The position numbers and the translations under genes were made by a program. Positions 26,040-34,934 of a DNA stretch of 64,000 nt are shown one piece after another (within the stretch, counting starts at the first letter, position 1; the number at the start of each line of letters is the position of its first letter). This DNA comes from Corynebacterium faecale (lineage in GTDB: Bacteria; Actinomycetota; Actinomycetes; Mycobacteriales; Mycobacteriaceae). The DNA is taken from assembly GCF_030408735.1 (NCBI RefSeq), contig NZ_CP047204.1, positions 558,001-622,000 on the forward strand, in the 5' to 3' direction. The notes beneath the pieces were generated by a model. It ran no database searches. It saw only the letters and a list, made by a program, of their open reading frames with translations, and was not told the origin of the DNA.

Positions 26040-27459
26040 TCGCATCGTAGGCTTCGAGTGCATCCCGTCGTGATTCCTTCAGATCCACGATCGGCTCCGG
26101 GTAGTCGGGCGTGCCGTACTCCGGTATCCACCGGCGGATATAAGTCTCCTCCGGATCGAATTTGCGGGCCTGGGTTTCAGGATTGAAGATTCTGAAATAG
26201 GGGGAGGCATCATCACCACTCCCTGCGGCCCACTGCCAGTTGAATGCGTTGGACGCGGGATCGGCATCCACGAGTGTTTCCCAGAACCACTCTTCACCGT
26301 GACGCCAGTGGATCTGCAGATTCTTGGTGAGGAAGCTCGCCACCACCATCCGGCTGCGGTTGTGCATGGAACCGGTCGCCCACAACTCCCTCATGCCGGC
26401 ATCCACCAGGGGGATCCCGGTGCGCCCTGCGCGCCAGGCCGCCATGACCACATGGAACTCATCCGTAGAGGTGGGGGACAGGGGATGGCGGCCGTCGATA
26501 AGCTTGGTTATTTCTTCTTCATCCCATGCCCACCCGAAGCGGTTGAACTGCGCGCGGACATTATCGGTGTCCATCTGCGGCAGGGCGTAGAGGCGGTGCC
26601 AGGCAAAATCGCGCCACAACAACTCCTTGAGAAAGACCTGTGCATCCTCGGCCTCAATATCTCCGCAATCGGCTGCCGCCGCCACCTCGGACCACACCCG
26701 ATGGATACTGATCTCGCCGAAGCGGAGGTACGGGGACAGACCACTGGTGACCACTTTCGCCATCTCATCGCGGCCCTGTGCATAACCACCATGCTCACGC
26801 AGGCCGTCGAGGAACTTCTCCAGACGATCCAGTGCCGCCTGTTCGCCCGGAGAGCAGTGTGAGGCTAATTCGGTGGCCCAGAAAGGATCAATGACCTCTG
26901 GTTTGTCCAGGGGGTCCGTGGTCTCGGGGCCGGTCAATCCGGCAGGAAACGGATCACCCACCTGTTCGGCACGACCCTCCGCCAGGGGAAAAGCCGCCTT
27001 GGAGAACGGCGTGTAAACCTTGTACGGGGTGCCCGCGCCACTAGTGACCTCCCAAGGTTCGGTGAGCAGGAAACCAGGGTGGCTGTGTGCTTCCAATCCC
27101 TGGTCACGCAGCTGGGTCTTGATCTCCGCATCAATCTCACACCAGGGCTGATGATAACGCCGGTTCCAGGTCACAGCGCCGGCGCCCACCTGCGTCGCGA
27201 CCTCGGCCACCACCGCCACCGGATCACCGCTACGACGCAACAGCGGCACACCGTGGGAAGCCAGATCGTGGTACAGCAGCCCCAGACTCCGCTCCCGCCA
27301 CCACCGGGCGGCACCCCCGAGTGGACGACCAGGATTCTCATCAATGAACAAGCCGATCACCGGCCCACGCTCAGCTGCCCATCGCACAGCGGCGTTGTCA
27401 CGTATGCGGAGATCGTCACGGAACCAGACAACAGTGGGGGAATCATGTGTGGAGGTCAT
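26032..27459 (-). CDS. phr: deoxyribodipyrimidine photolyase
   Basis: FAD-dependent enzyme of 475 residues that repairs UV-induced pyrimidine dimers using light. The N-terminal antenna domain (VVWFRDDLRIRDNAAVRWAA) is followed by the FAD-binding domain with GMRELWATGSMHNRSRMVVAS, HWRHGEEWFWETLVDADPAS and NWQWAAGSGDDASPYFRIF, all characteristic of class I CPD photolyases. The start at 27459 fits the antenna domain; a frame extension upstream would overlap the divergent gene. Confidence 0.93.
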   Translation of the reverse strand: MTSTHDSPTVVWFRDDLRIRDNAAVRWAAERGPVIGLFIDENPGRPLGGAARWWRERSLGLLYHDLASHGVPLLRRSGDPVAVVAEVATQVGAGAVTWNRRYHQPWCEIDAEIKTQLRDQGLEAHSHPGFLLTEPWEVTSGAGTPYKVYTPFSKAAFPLAEGRAEQVGDPFPAGLTGPETTDPLDKPEVIDPFWATELASHCSPGEQAALDRLEKFLDGLREHGGYAQGRDEMAKVVTSGLSPYLRFGEISIHRVWSEVAAAADCGDIEAEDAQVFLKELLWRDFAWHRLYALPQMDTDNVRAQFNRFGWAWDEEEITKLIDGRHPLSPTSTDEFHVVMAAWRAGRTGIPLVDAGMRELWATGSMHNRSRMVVASFLTKNLQIHWRHGEEWFWETLVDADPASNAFNWQWAAGSGDDASPYFRIFNPETQARKFDPEETYIRRWIPEYGTPDYPEPIVDLKESRRDALEAYDAIK

Positions 27460-27543
27460 GCCCACCGAGTCTAAAATAAACCAGCAGGTACTGTCTTGGT
27501 ATCGTTCACGCACCACCCTTCACCGTGTAGAAAGTCCTGGGTC

Positions 27544-28380
27544 ATGACACCCCTCTCGCCCCACCGCACACTCACCATTGTTATCCCCTGCCTCAACGAC
27601 GCGGAGCTGCTCCGTGACTGCCTGGCATCAATCAACGCACAGACCATCGCACCCGATGAGATCATCGTGGTGGATAACGGCAGCACCGATAATTCCGTCC
27701 AGATCGCCGAAGAAGCAGGTGCCACGGTTGTCCATGAGGCGCGCCGGGGTATCACCTGGGCGAGCGCAGCCGGCTACAACGCCGCAGGTGGAGAGGTGAT
27801 TGTGCGTATCGACGCCGACTGCACCCTCCATCCCGACTATCTCGCCCGGATTCATGAAACCTGGGATCGGGCATTACTGGACACCACTTCGTCATCTAAG
27901 ACTGCGTCGTCTAAAACCGTGGTGGCGCTGACCGGTGTGGGATCCTTCGACCTGCCGGGGCAGCTGGGCGAGCGTATCGCTGACTTCTACCTCGGTGCCT
28001 ACCGATGGGCCTCCCGGCAGGCACTCGGACACAATCCCATCTTCGGATCCAACTGCTCCATCAGCAGGACCTGGTGGGAGGAGGTGCGAGACGATATCGA
28101 CCTGTCCAACACCTTCGTACACGAGGACATGTACTTCTCCTTCTTCGTCCGCCCGCACGAGACCGTATGGTTCCAAAAAGATCTGACCGTGATGATGGAC
28201 CCGCGTGCCCTCTATGGTGCGAAACAAGTCTGGACGCGGGTGGCACGCGGATTCCATACCGTCCGCTCTGCCTGGGAATTAGAACCCGTGTACATCCGTC
28301 TGGTGCGTCGTGGTGTGGTGAACGCCTCGATCATTCCATCACAACTGCTGCCCCGGGATCTCAAGCCCCCTCTCGCCTGA
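27544..28380 (+). CDS. family 2 glycosyltransferase
   Basis: A 278-residue GT-A-fold transferase with LTIVIPCLNDAELLRDCL at the start, the nucleotide-binding VVDNGSTDNS and a DxD-type motif RIDADCTL. A C-terminal hydrophobic anchor is not evident. It is divergent from the photolyase gene with 84 bases between. In C. glutamicum related proteins occur near the crt genes, where CrtX glycosylates decaprenoxanthin. Whether this one does so is open; the donor and acceptor cannot be told from sequence. Confidence 0.8.
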   Translation: MTPLSPHRTLTIVIPCLNDAELLRDCLASINAQTIAPDEIIVVDNGSTDNSVQIAEEAGATVVHEARRGITWASAAGYNAAGGEVIVRIDADCTLHPDYLARIHETWDRALLDTTSSSKTASSKTVVALTGVGSFDLPGQLGERIADFYLGAYRWASRQALGHNPIFGSNCSISRTWWEEVRDDIDLSNTFVHEDMYFSFFVRPHETVWFQKDLTVMMDPRALYGAKQVWTRVARGFHTVRSAWELEPVYIRLVRRGVVNASIIPSQLLPRDLKPPLA

Positions 28381-28408
28381 ACATCGGCGGGCAGGCACAA
28401 TGGTGCCC

Positions 28409-28891
28409 ATGAACCAACAGTCACCTGAGCCTCACGAGGGTATGAATCCAGTCTCACCGAATCTCACCAAGGCTCGGTACCTCGGGCGTTTGCCGTGGTT
28501 GGTTCTCGGTGTCATCGGCTTTGCGGTTCCAGGTGTGATGTTCAGCCCGTGGTTCCACATCGGCACCGCCATCATGGTGATGCTGCTGATCTGGCAGGCG
28601 TGGTTGATCCCACAGCAAGTGAAGAGACTCGGGTGGTTGGAAACCGGTGATGAACTACTGATCACCAAGGGCAGACTGTGGCACACCTACACCGTGGTTC
28701 CCTATGGACGTATCCAGTATGTAGATGTCACCGCGGGGCCCATTGAACGGGCGCTCGGCATGAAAACGGTGAACCTCAACACCGCATCAGCCTCCAGTGA
28801 CTCCTCCGTGCAGGGAATTCCCGCAGAGGTAGCCGATGCACTCCGTGACCGTCTGGCCATCAAAGCCCGGGAGAGGATGAGCGGACTGTGA
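28409..28891 (+). CDS. membrane protein with bacterial PH domain (YdbS-like)
   Basis: A 160-residue protein with two adjacent hydrophobic helices (about 25-60) followed by a bPH2 domain (ETGDELLITKGRLWHTYTVVPYGRIQYVDVTAGP). Its stop overlaps the GTG of the next gene (GTGA), which encodes a larger protein with two related domains. The pair corresponds to YdbS/YdbT of Bacillus, where it affects resistance to a bacteriocin. The biochemical role is unknown. The nearer ATG at 28409 is preferred over 28400, but this is undecided. Confidence 0.82.
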   Translation: MNQQSPEPHEGMNPVSPNLTKARYLGRLPWLVLGVIGFAVPGVMFSPWFHIGTAIMVMLLIWQAWLIPQQVKRLGWLETGDELLITKGRLWHTYTVVPYGRIQYVDVTAGPIERALGMKTVNLNTASASSDSSVQGIPAEVADALRDRLAIKARERMSGL

Positions 28892-30546
28892 GTACCGATA
28901 ATTTCCGTCGTGTCCATCCCCTCACTCCGCTCCTGAGGTTCTGGACCCTGATCCTGGCGATCCTTGCCGGCCTTGCCCTCAATATCAACGTCTCTTCCTG
29001 GCAGGCGATGTGGGGTTTTTTCAGTGATGACCACGACATCGCCATCTGGCCGTTCCTGGCCTCCATTGGTGGTTTCCTCCTGGCAGGTGGGGTTATCTGG
29101 CTCTTGTCACGGATCTGGTGGAAAGCCACGGGATTCCGTCTCACCGACGAGGAGATCCAGCACCGTCGTGGTGTTCTCAACACCCAGTTGCGCACCGCCC
29201 GTTTTGACCGAATTCAGGCTGTCGATCTGGTCGAATCCGTGATTGCACGCATCTTCCGCGTTGCTGCTGTACGAGTGGAAACCGCTGGGGGTGGAAATTC
29301 TGTCATTGAGATCGCCTTCCTCAAACGCGCTGAGGCCAATCAACTGCGTAAAGAACTCATTGCCGCGTCCCGGGGTATCACATCCCCGTCTGTGGCAGGG
29401 CACAGCAGTGTTGACGGCAATGGGGGTGCGGCCGGGGGAGTGTTTGAGGGCACGGTTGAGGGCACGGTTGAGAGACAATCGGGGGTTCTCTCGGGTGACC
29501 TCTCTGGTGATCTTTCTGGTGGACCTCGCCGTGGGCCCGGCGCGAAACAGAACGGGGGCCAGGCCGGGGCACCGTTCGGGGTTCCGTACGGCGACCCTGT
29601 CAGCGACCCCGTCAGCGATTTACACGGTGGACCCTACGAACACCATCAACTCAGCGAGCACGGCGCAGATGCGCAGCAGGTTGTGCCGCTGATCCCCATC
29701 ACCCGGACATTGGCCAGTGCAGCGTTGTCGCTGAGCACCATCGTGTTGGTCTTAGGCCTGCTGGTGATCGCGTTGACACCACTGGGGGTTACTGCACTGA
29801 TTCCATTCCTGGCGGGCTTGGCACCCACCGTGTGGAATCTCATTGACAAGTCCTGGAAGTTCCAGGCGGAGCTGCGTGATGATGTGCTCAATGTGTCCTA
29901 TGGTCTTGCGGATCGTCGCAGGCAGTCGATTCCACTCGCGCGCATCCACGGTGTCAGCGTGGTGCAGCCATTGTTGTGGCGGCCTTTCGGCTGGTGGACG
30001 GTATCAGTCTCGGTGGCCGGATACGGTGCCGAAACCAAGCAGGGCGGGACGACCCGACTGTTGCCGGTGGGGTCGAGAGAGCTCGCCCTGCGGTTGCTGG
30101 AGGTGGTCGGGCCTCTGACAGAGGGGGAGATTACAACCCATGCCCAACCGGATGCCCTCACCCGACCGGACTATGTCAGCCCGCCCACCGCGAAGTGGGT
30201 GTCGCCGTTGGACCGCCGGCAGCAGGGTGTAACCCTGCTTGGTGAGTTCGGGGTGCCCCGGGCAGTTGTGGTGCATTCCGGCAGGCTTTATCACCGCATG
30301 GCTGTGATCGAGGTCAGTCATATCCAGGAGCTCACTCTGAGGCGCGGCCCCATCCAGCGCGTGCTCGGGCTGAGCACCGTGCAGTTGGATCTGGTGCCGG
30401 GTCCGGTGGCCATGCAGGGAAGTGACCTGCTCTATGCGGATGGCCGTCAGTTGGTGGAGGTGCTGCGTAGGCGCCCACTGCCGGAGTATGCCGGGCCGGA
30501 TGCTGAGGCTGGCGGGGATTCCCCCGATGACCCGGGCTACGATTAA
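28888..30546 (+). CDS. membrane protein with two bacterial PH domains (YdbT-like) and a long linker
   Basis: A 552-residue partner of the preceding YdbS-like protein. Transmembrane pairs lie at about 15-75 and 280-320. bPH2 segments occur at about 83-160 (GFRLTDEEIQHRRGVLNTQ), 330-400 (LNVSYGLADRRRQSIPLARI) and 440-530 (VVVHSGRLYHRMAVIEVSHI). Between residues about 165 and 265 is a Gly/Asp/Ser-rich insert with short duplications (EGTVEGTVE, SGDLSGDLSGG, DPVSDPVSD), each coded by a tandem 12-base repeat. This insert is probably disordered. The start is GTG at 28888, overlapping the previous stop. Confidence 0.82.
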   Translation: MSTDNFRRVHPLTPLLRFWTLILAILAGLALNINVSSWQAMWGFFSDDHDIAIWPFLASIGGFLLAGGVIWLLSRIWWKATGFRLTDEEIQHRRGVLNTQLRTARFDRIQAVDLVESVIARIFRVAAVRVETAGGGNSVIEIAFLKRAEANQLRKELIAASRGITSPSVAGHSSVDGNGGAAGGVFEGTVEGTVERQSGVLSGDLSGDLSGGPRRGPGAKQNGGQAGAPFGVPYGDPVSDPVSDLHGGPYEHHQLSEHGADAQQVVPLIPITRTLASAALSLSTIVLVLGLLVIALTPLGVTALIPFLAGLAPTVWNLIDKSWKFQAELRDDVLNVSYGLADRRRQSIPLARIHGVSVVQPLLWRPFGWWTVSVSVAGYGAETKQGGTTRLLPVGSRELALRLLEVVGPLTEGEITTHAQPDALTRPDYVSPPTAKWVSPLDRRQQGVTLLGEFGVPRAVVVHSGRLYHRMAVIEVSHIQELTLRRGPIQRVLGLSTVQLDLVPGPVAMQGSDLLYADGRQLVEVLRRRPLPEYAGPDAEAGGDSPDDPGYD

Positions 30547-30550
30547 TCCC

Positions 30551-31231
30551 ATGCACATCTCAGATCTTCCCGATAAGACCCAGGACTATCTGAAGACCAT
30601 CTGGGATATCACGGACCTCAACGGCGGGTCACCCGCCACTTTGGGGGAGATCGCGGAGATCCTGGATCAGAAGACACCCACGGCTTCCGAGGCGATTAAG
30701 CGACTGGCCACCCGCGGCCTGGTTCACCACGAACGATATTCCGGGGTCACACTCACCACCACCGGCCGCGCACTGGCGCTGGAGATGGTCCGCCGCCACC
30801 GGCTGCTGGAGACCTTCCTCCATGATGTGCTCGGGTACACCTGGGACGAAGTCCATGAAGACGCTGATCTGTTGGAACACGCAGCCTCCGACCGGTTGAT
30901 CGCCCGGATCGACGCCCACCTCGGCCACCCGCGCCGTGATCCGCACGGTGATCCGATCCCCACTGCCGACGGGCTTATCGACGACCTCGGTCGCACCACC
31001 CTGGCCACCGTTGCCCCCGGGATCACCGTCACCATCACCCGGGTGCAGGACATCGATCCGGAATTGCTCCGCTATCTGGCACAACACGGAGTGGTCCCGG
31101 GCTCAAAGATCACCGTGGATAAGGCACCCTTCGCAGGAATTGTCGAAGTGGTGGTGGAGGAGACCGGACAGCGATTTCCCCTTGCAGTGACCCAACTCGT
31201 GCTTATCACGGTGCAAGGTGTAGATGACTGA
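30551..31231 (+). CDS. sirR: DtxR-family metal-dependent regulator
   Basis: A 226-residue regulator of the DtxR/MntR type. The N-terminal helix-turn-helix (TQDYLKTIWDITDL, then LDQKTPTASEAIKRLATRGLVHHERYSG) is followed by the metal-binding dimerisation domain (MVRRHRLLETFLHDVLGYTWDEVHEDADLLEHAAS), with the conserved Glu and His ligands, and a C-terminal FeoA/SH3-like domain. In C. glutamicum the second DtxR-like protein at this locus is called SirR. The metal may be Fe or Mn. It begins 4 bases after the preceding gene. Confidence 0.88.
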   Translation: MHISDLPDKTQDYLKTIWDITDLNGGSPATLGEIAEILDQKTPTASEAIKRLATRGLVHHERYSGVTLTTTGRALALEMVRRHRLLETFLHDVLGYTWDEVHEDADLLEHAASDRLIARIDAHLGHPRRDPHGDPIPTADGLIDDLGRTTLATVAPGITVTITRVQDIDPELLRYLAQHGVVPGSKITVDKAPFAGIVEVVVEETGQRFPLAVTQLVLITVQGVDD

Positions 31232-31271
31232 AGGTGGGAAGGTGGAGGGGGAATGGGGTTCTAAACCCCCA

Positions 31272-31346
31272 CTACGACATCGCATCACAGACATCAGTCT
31301 CCTGGACTACGACATCACTACTGATGTCTGTGATGCGATGTCGTAG
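31272..31346. repeat. 75-bp palindromic repeat, copy A
   Basis: A 27-base left arm beginning CTACGACATCGCATCAC (31272-31298) and a perfectly complementary right arm (31320-31346) enclose a 21-base loop that contains another CTACGACATC. The same 75-bp structure is found at 59599-59673. It lies between two convergent genes and may also stop transcription. Confidence 0.85.
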
Positions 31347-31387
31347 TTGAGGATATGCGCGCCGGAACGCCTCACCGGATCTCAGGG

Positions 31388-32209
31388 TTAACCAACCAGG
31401 CTTTGCGCAACCACCTGGAAAGGCAGCAGATCCAGCATCACATCCCGCATGTTTCCAGATGCCACCAGGCCTATCTGGGTGATCACCGCGATGGTGAAAC
31501 CGATGAGCAGGAGTTTATCTCCGGGGCCGTTTGCGCGGATGCTGAGAAACTTCGGTAATTTCAGGTTCCACCACCGTTTTCCTTTCCACGGCAGCAGTGG
31601 AGCAAACACCGGAATGCCCTGTTTTGTGGCCAGGTCTCCCAGCATATGGGTCAGGCAACCCACCGTGATGGCGGAACCCAGAACCACACCGAAGGATTCC
31701 TCTGGGACATAACTCCATACCCCGTAGGCCAGAGCGGCAGAAAGCCCTGTAACGATCAGCCAGTCAGTCTTCTTCGACCACTCGGGGAGTAGACCCCGGA
31801 TACCCAGGCCTAGGAAGAAGAACAACAGGCCGATCACGGCTGGTTTTCCGAACGCGCCGATGACGGCTGTTGCCCCGGCGCCCGCCGCCAACGCTGCCCA
31901 CACAGTATGGGTGACGGTGCGATGACCATTTCTGCAGTGCTTGTCCTTTCGCCCGCGGGTGACATTGACAAAGGTCTGGGCGATATTCTCCGTGAAGTGG
32001 GAAAAGACCTGCGTTACCGGCCCAAAGGAGCGAGACACCGTGGCGGAGGGAGAATCCAGATCTGGGAGCAGAGCGGCACCCGCGGCGAGACCTGCGTAGA
32101 TGAAGGTTTCCTCTGCGGTTGTCACACCACCCCATTGCTCGGGCAGGAGTTGGGCCACGGCGAGTCCGACCGCGGCACCGCTCATCGCGTGGGTGGGTCC
32201 CATAACCAT
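31388..32209 (-). CDS. membrane-bound metal-dependent hydrolase-like protein (DUF457/YdjM type)
   Basis: A 273-residue integral membrane protein with six to seven hydrophobic helices. The N-terminus MVMGPTHAMSGAAVGL, the segment GAALLPDLDSPSATVSR and the histidines in NGHRTVTHTVW match the LexA-regulated YdjM family. The ATG at 32209 follows GAAGGAAG, which sits 10 bases upstream. Its substrate and activity are unknown. Confidence 0.85.
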   Translation of the reverse strand: MVMGPTHAMSGAAVGLAVAQLLPEQWGGVTTAEETFIYAGLAAGAALLPDLDSPSATVSRSFGPVTQVFSHFTENIAQTFVNVTRGRKDKHCRNGHRTVTHTVWAALAAGAGATAVIGAFGKPAVIGLLFFFLGLGIRGLLPEWSKKTDWLIVTGLSAALAYGVWSYVPEESFGVVLGSAITVGCLTHMLGDLATKQGIPVFAPLLPWKGKRWWNLKLPKFLSIRANGPGDKLLLIGFTIAVITQIGLVASGNMRDVMLDLLPFQVVAQSLVG

Positions 32210-32380
32210 GCGCGATACACTTCCTTCGAAATTGCTGGCGATCACTATTTTTCTAATACTCTAGACCTAACGGTAGTCAGCATGTTTAACGCTCCCCTTG
32301 TTCCTCAAACCGTCTAGGTGTTCGGTCAGGAAAAACAGGGTGTGGCCGAATCTCCGGTGAAAAACGACTAGCGTGGGTTC

Positions 32381-33145
32381 ATGGACGAACACGCATTGCT
32401 GGAAGCGGTCAGCGTGGCCCGTGGGGCCCGGAATATCGAGGTGTTCACGGGTGCCGGAATGAGTGCGGATTCCGGACTGGAGACCTACCGTGATGAAGAC
32501 ACCGGTGTGTGGTCGAAGGTGGATCCCCAGGCGATGGCGAGCATCTCAGCGTGGGCGAAGGACCCGGAGCCTATGTGGGCGTGGTATCGCTGGCGCGCCG
32601 GGATCGCCGCGAAGGCGGAGCCCAACGCGGGTCATCGTTCGATCGCCTACTGGGAGGGCAGTCATCTGGTGGACACAGTGCATGTGACTACTCAGAACAT
32701 TGATAATCTTCATGAACGCGCAGGGTCTACCGGCGTCACACATCTGCATGGGAGTCTCTTCCATTTCAGATGTAGCGTCTGCTCCCGGCCGTGGAGAGAC
32801 GACGGGGATTACCCGACCGAACCCGTCGAACGTCTCACCCCGCCGAGCTGTCCCTTGTGCGCCAATCCAGTGCGCCCGGGAGTGGTGTGGTTCGGCGAAG
32901 CGCTGCCCCAGGATGAATGGATGCTGGCGGAACAGCGCATGAATGACACTGATCTGGTGGTGATTGTGGGTACCTCCGGCATCGTGTACCCGGCGGCGTC
33001 CCTGCCCGTGATCGCCCATCAGCGCGGGGTGCCCATCCTGGAGATCACCCCGCATGCCACTGACCTCACCCAGATCGCCAGCTATTCCTGGCGTACCACG
33101 GCAGCCAGCGCATTACCTGCGCTGGTCAGGGAATTAGGGGCTTGA
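32381..33145 (+). CDS. cobB: sirtuin-type NAD-dependent protein deacylase
   Basis: A 254-residue Sir2 enzyme that removes acyl groups from lysine using NAD. It has the NAD-binding motif TGAGMSADSGLETYRD (23-38), TTQNIDNLHERAG, the catalytic histidine in LHGSLFHFRC and two Cys pairs (CSVC and CPLC) for zinc. Tyr69 and Arg72 in WYRWR sit where the class III Tyr-x-x-Arg motif is expected, pointing to succinyl or malonyl removal. The gene symbol follows the family name. Confidence 0.9.
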   Translation: MDEHALLEAVSVARGARNIEVFTGAGMSADSGLETYRDEDTGVWSKVDPQAMASISAWAKDPEPMWAWYRWRAGIAAKAEPNAGHRSIAYWEGSHLVDTVHVTTQNIDNLHERAGSTGVTHLHGSLFHFRCSVCSRPWRDDGDYPTEPVERLTPPSCPLCANPVRPGVVWFGEALPQDEWMLAEQRMNDTDLVVIVGTSGIVYPAASLPVIAHQRGVPILEITPHATDLTQIASYSWRTTAASALPALVRELGA

Positions 33146-33213
33146 TGCCCGTTCATGCCCGCCGACCCCCACGGGGTACCACTCTGCCATGATGAGAAGG
33201 CATGATGGAGGGC

Positions 33214-33861
33214 ATGAAAAAGAATTTCGGAGCAGGAATGCTGAAAACCATTGGCACGACAGGTCTGATGGCTGTCGCAGCAGCAGGACTCGTGGCGTGT
33301 TCACCACCCAATGAAAACCCGGCGGCCTGCAATGACGTGACTCCGGAGGACACCGCGTTCGGTCAATACCTCGATGCCGGTGAGATTCCCACCACCGGTG
33401 ACGAGCCCTTCCGCTTCGAGGTCACAGACAACCACTTTGATGCTTGTGACCGCATCAGCTGGCTCGGTCTCAGTGGTACCACCCAACCTGAAGGCGGTGA
33501 ACAGGACAGCAGTGGTTTTGTGGTGTTCTTCCAGGATGGTGATTTGGTGACAGATCCGAAGCCTGTCCAGATGGGTGCCGCGCCCCTGGTGGAGCGCAAT
33601 GATGCCGATGACCAGGCCACTGTCCAATTCGGTCATTACGCAGCTCCCGGCGAGGTTGTGACCATGGATCTGCGTGTGTTCACCTTCGATTATGTTGACG
33701 GAAAGATCGAGGTCGCTGATCGGGATGAGTATGACTCCTACGCTGAGGGGCGTAACCAGTTGAGCATGGCCGCCGACGGGGTGTGCTCCGCGGATGTGGA
33801 GGATGAATCCGGGGACACCGATGACGCGGCAGCCTCAGCAGGTTCCGCAGCGGCCTGCTGA
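33214..33861 (+). CDS. secreted lipoprotein, unknown function
   Basis: A 215-residue predicted lipoprotein; the signal sequence ends LVAC with Cys29 as the lipidated residue. GGAGGG directly ahead of the ATG at 33214 supports this start over the ATG at 33202. The body resembles the LppP/LprE-type mycobacterial lipoproteins only loosely. The last 25 residues are Asp/Ala/Ser-rich and end in Cys. Function is unknown. Confidence 0.75.
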   Translation: MKKNFGAGMLKTIGTTGLMAVAAAGLVACSPPNENPAACNDVTPEDTAFGQYLDAGEIPTTGDEPFRFEVTDNHFDACDRISWLGLSGTTQPEGGEQDSSGFVVFFQDGDLVTDPKPVQMGAAPLVERNDADDQATVQFGHYAAPGEVVTMDLRVFTFDYVDGKIEVADRDEYDSYAEGRNQLSMAADGVCSADVEDESGDTDDAAASAGSAAAC

Positions 33862-33905
33862 TCTGAACACTGATCTGAACACTGACCTAAACACCGATCT
33901 GCACA
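33858..33905. repeat. four tandem 12-bp repeats across a stop codon
   Basis: The unit CTGATCTGAACA occurs twice exactly (33858-33869, 33870-33881), then as CTGACCTAAACA and CCGATCTGCACA. The first copy contains the TGA stop of the lipoprotein gene. Nothing else is recognised in the 83 bases to the next gene apart from its ribosome-binding site. Confidence 0.8.
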
Positions 33906-33944
33906 CCCCCAGAGCCCCCTTTTGAGACAAGGAGCCGCATTCAC

Positions 33945-34430
33945 ATGTTCACCGATACCGACATGACCCATCTCCGGCGCTGCGTGGCACTGGCGGCTAC
34001 CGCCCTGGACAAGGGCAACAGCCCCTATGGTTCGGTGCTGGTGTCCAAGCAGGGGCAGGTCCTGTTTGAAGATCACAACCGGGACGGGGACGGTGATAAT
34101 ACCCGCCATCCTGAGTTTGAGATCGCCCGATGGGCAGCCAGCAACCTCACCAAGGACCAACGTGCCGGATCGGTGGTGTACACCTCCACTGAACACTGCC
34201 CGATGTGCGCAGCTGCTCATGCCTGGGTGGGCCTGAATCGCATCATCTACATCTCCTCTGGCCAGGAGGTTGGGCAGTGGTACTCGGGCTGGGGTGCAGA
34301 ACCCACCCCGGTGGCCAAGCTTCCCATTAACCAGGTAGCACCCGGTGTGAGGGTGGAAGGGCCGGTTGCACAGTTGACGGACAATCTGAAGGAGATCCAC
34401 CACCGCTATTTCCAGCATCTGACACGTTAG
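33945..34430 (+). CDS. nucleoside/guanine-type deaminase
   Basis: A 161-residue zinc deaminase of the CMP/dCMP fold. The zinc and proton-transfer motif HPE is at 55-57 and the second zinc motif is C85-P-M-C88 (in TSTEHCPMCAAAH; most relatives have Pro instead of His84). The length fits guanine deaminase (GuaD) or tRNA adenosine deaminase. SPYGSVLVSKQG favours a small-molecule deaminase. AAGGAGC precedes the ATG. The stop overlaps the convergent trmL gene by 4 bases. Confidence 0.82.
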   Translation: MFTDTDMTHLRRCVALAATALDKGNSPYGSVLVSKQGQVLFEDHNRDGDGDNTRHPEFEIARWAASNLTKDQRAGSVVYTSTEHCPMCAAAHAWVGLNRIIYISSGQEVGQWYSGWGAEPTPVAKLPINQVAPGVRVEGPVAQLTDNLKEIHHRYFQHLTR

Positions 34431-34900
34431 ACTCCGCCGGGGAAGCCCAGCTGGCGCCATGCCTCATAGGTGGCCACCGCCGCGGAGTTGGAGAGATTCA
34501 TCGAGCGGCGCCCGTCTAACATCGGGATGCGGACCTCGTCGGTGATGCGCGGATGCTCAACATGAGCGCGGGGTAATCCGGTGGGTTCGGTACCGAATAA
34601 CAGGGCGTCGCCGGGCTGAAAGCTTAAAGATGTAAACCATTTCGACGCCTGCGTGGTGAATGCGAAGATGCGCCCGGGAAGTGCGGCGAAGCAATCCTCG
34701 ATGGTGGGATGGATGGTCACATCGGCCAGGTCGTGATAATCCAGGCCGGCCCGCCGGAGGTGTTTCTCCGTCAGGTCAAAGCCTAAGGGTTCAACTAAGT
34801 GCAGGTGGGCACCGGTTCCGGCGCACATTCGGATGGCATTTCCGGTGTTGGGCGGGATGACGGGATTGTCAAAGATGACATGTAGTGGTGGGACAGACAT
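34427..34900 (-). CDS. trmL: tRNA (cytidine34-2'-O)-methyltransferase
   Basis: SPOUT-class methyltransferase of 157 residues that methylates the wobble base of leucine tRNAs. Motifs are NPVIPPNTGNAIRMCAGT near the start, LFGTEPTGLP and the C-terminal knot RRSMNLSNSAAVATYEAWRQ. The ATG at 34900 gives the usual length (about 157); a much longer frame upstream is a chance extension overlapping folD. Confidence 0.92.
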   Translation of the reverse strand: MSVPPLHVIFDNPVIPPNTGNAIRMCAGTGAHLHLVEPLGFDLTEKHLRRAGLDYHDLADVTIHPTIEDCFAALPGRIFAFTTQASKWFTSLSFQPGDALLFGTEPTGLPRAHVEHPRITDEVRIPMLDGRRSMNLSNSAAVATYEAWRQLGFPGGV

Positions 34901-34934
34901 GGGAAAGATTGTAAGGCGTGGAATAATGGCGTAG

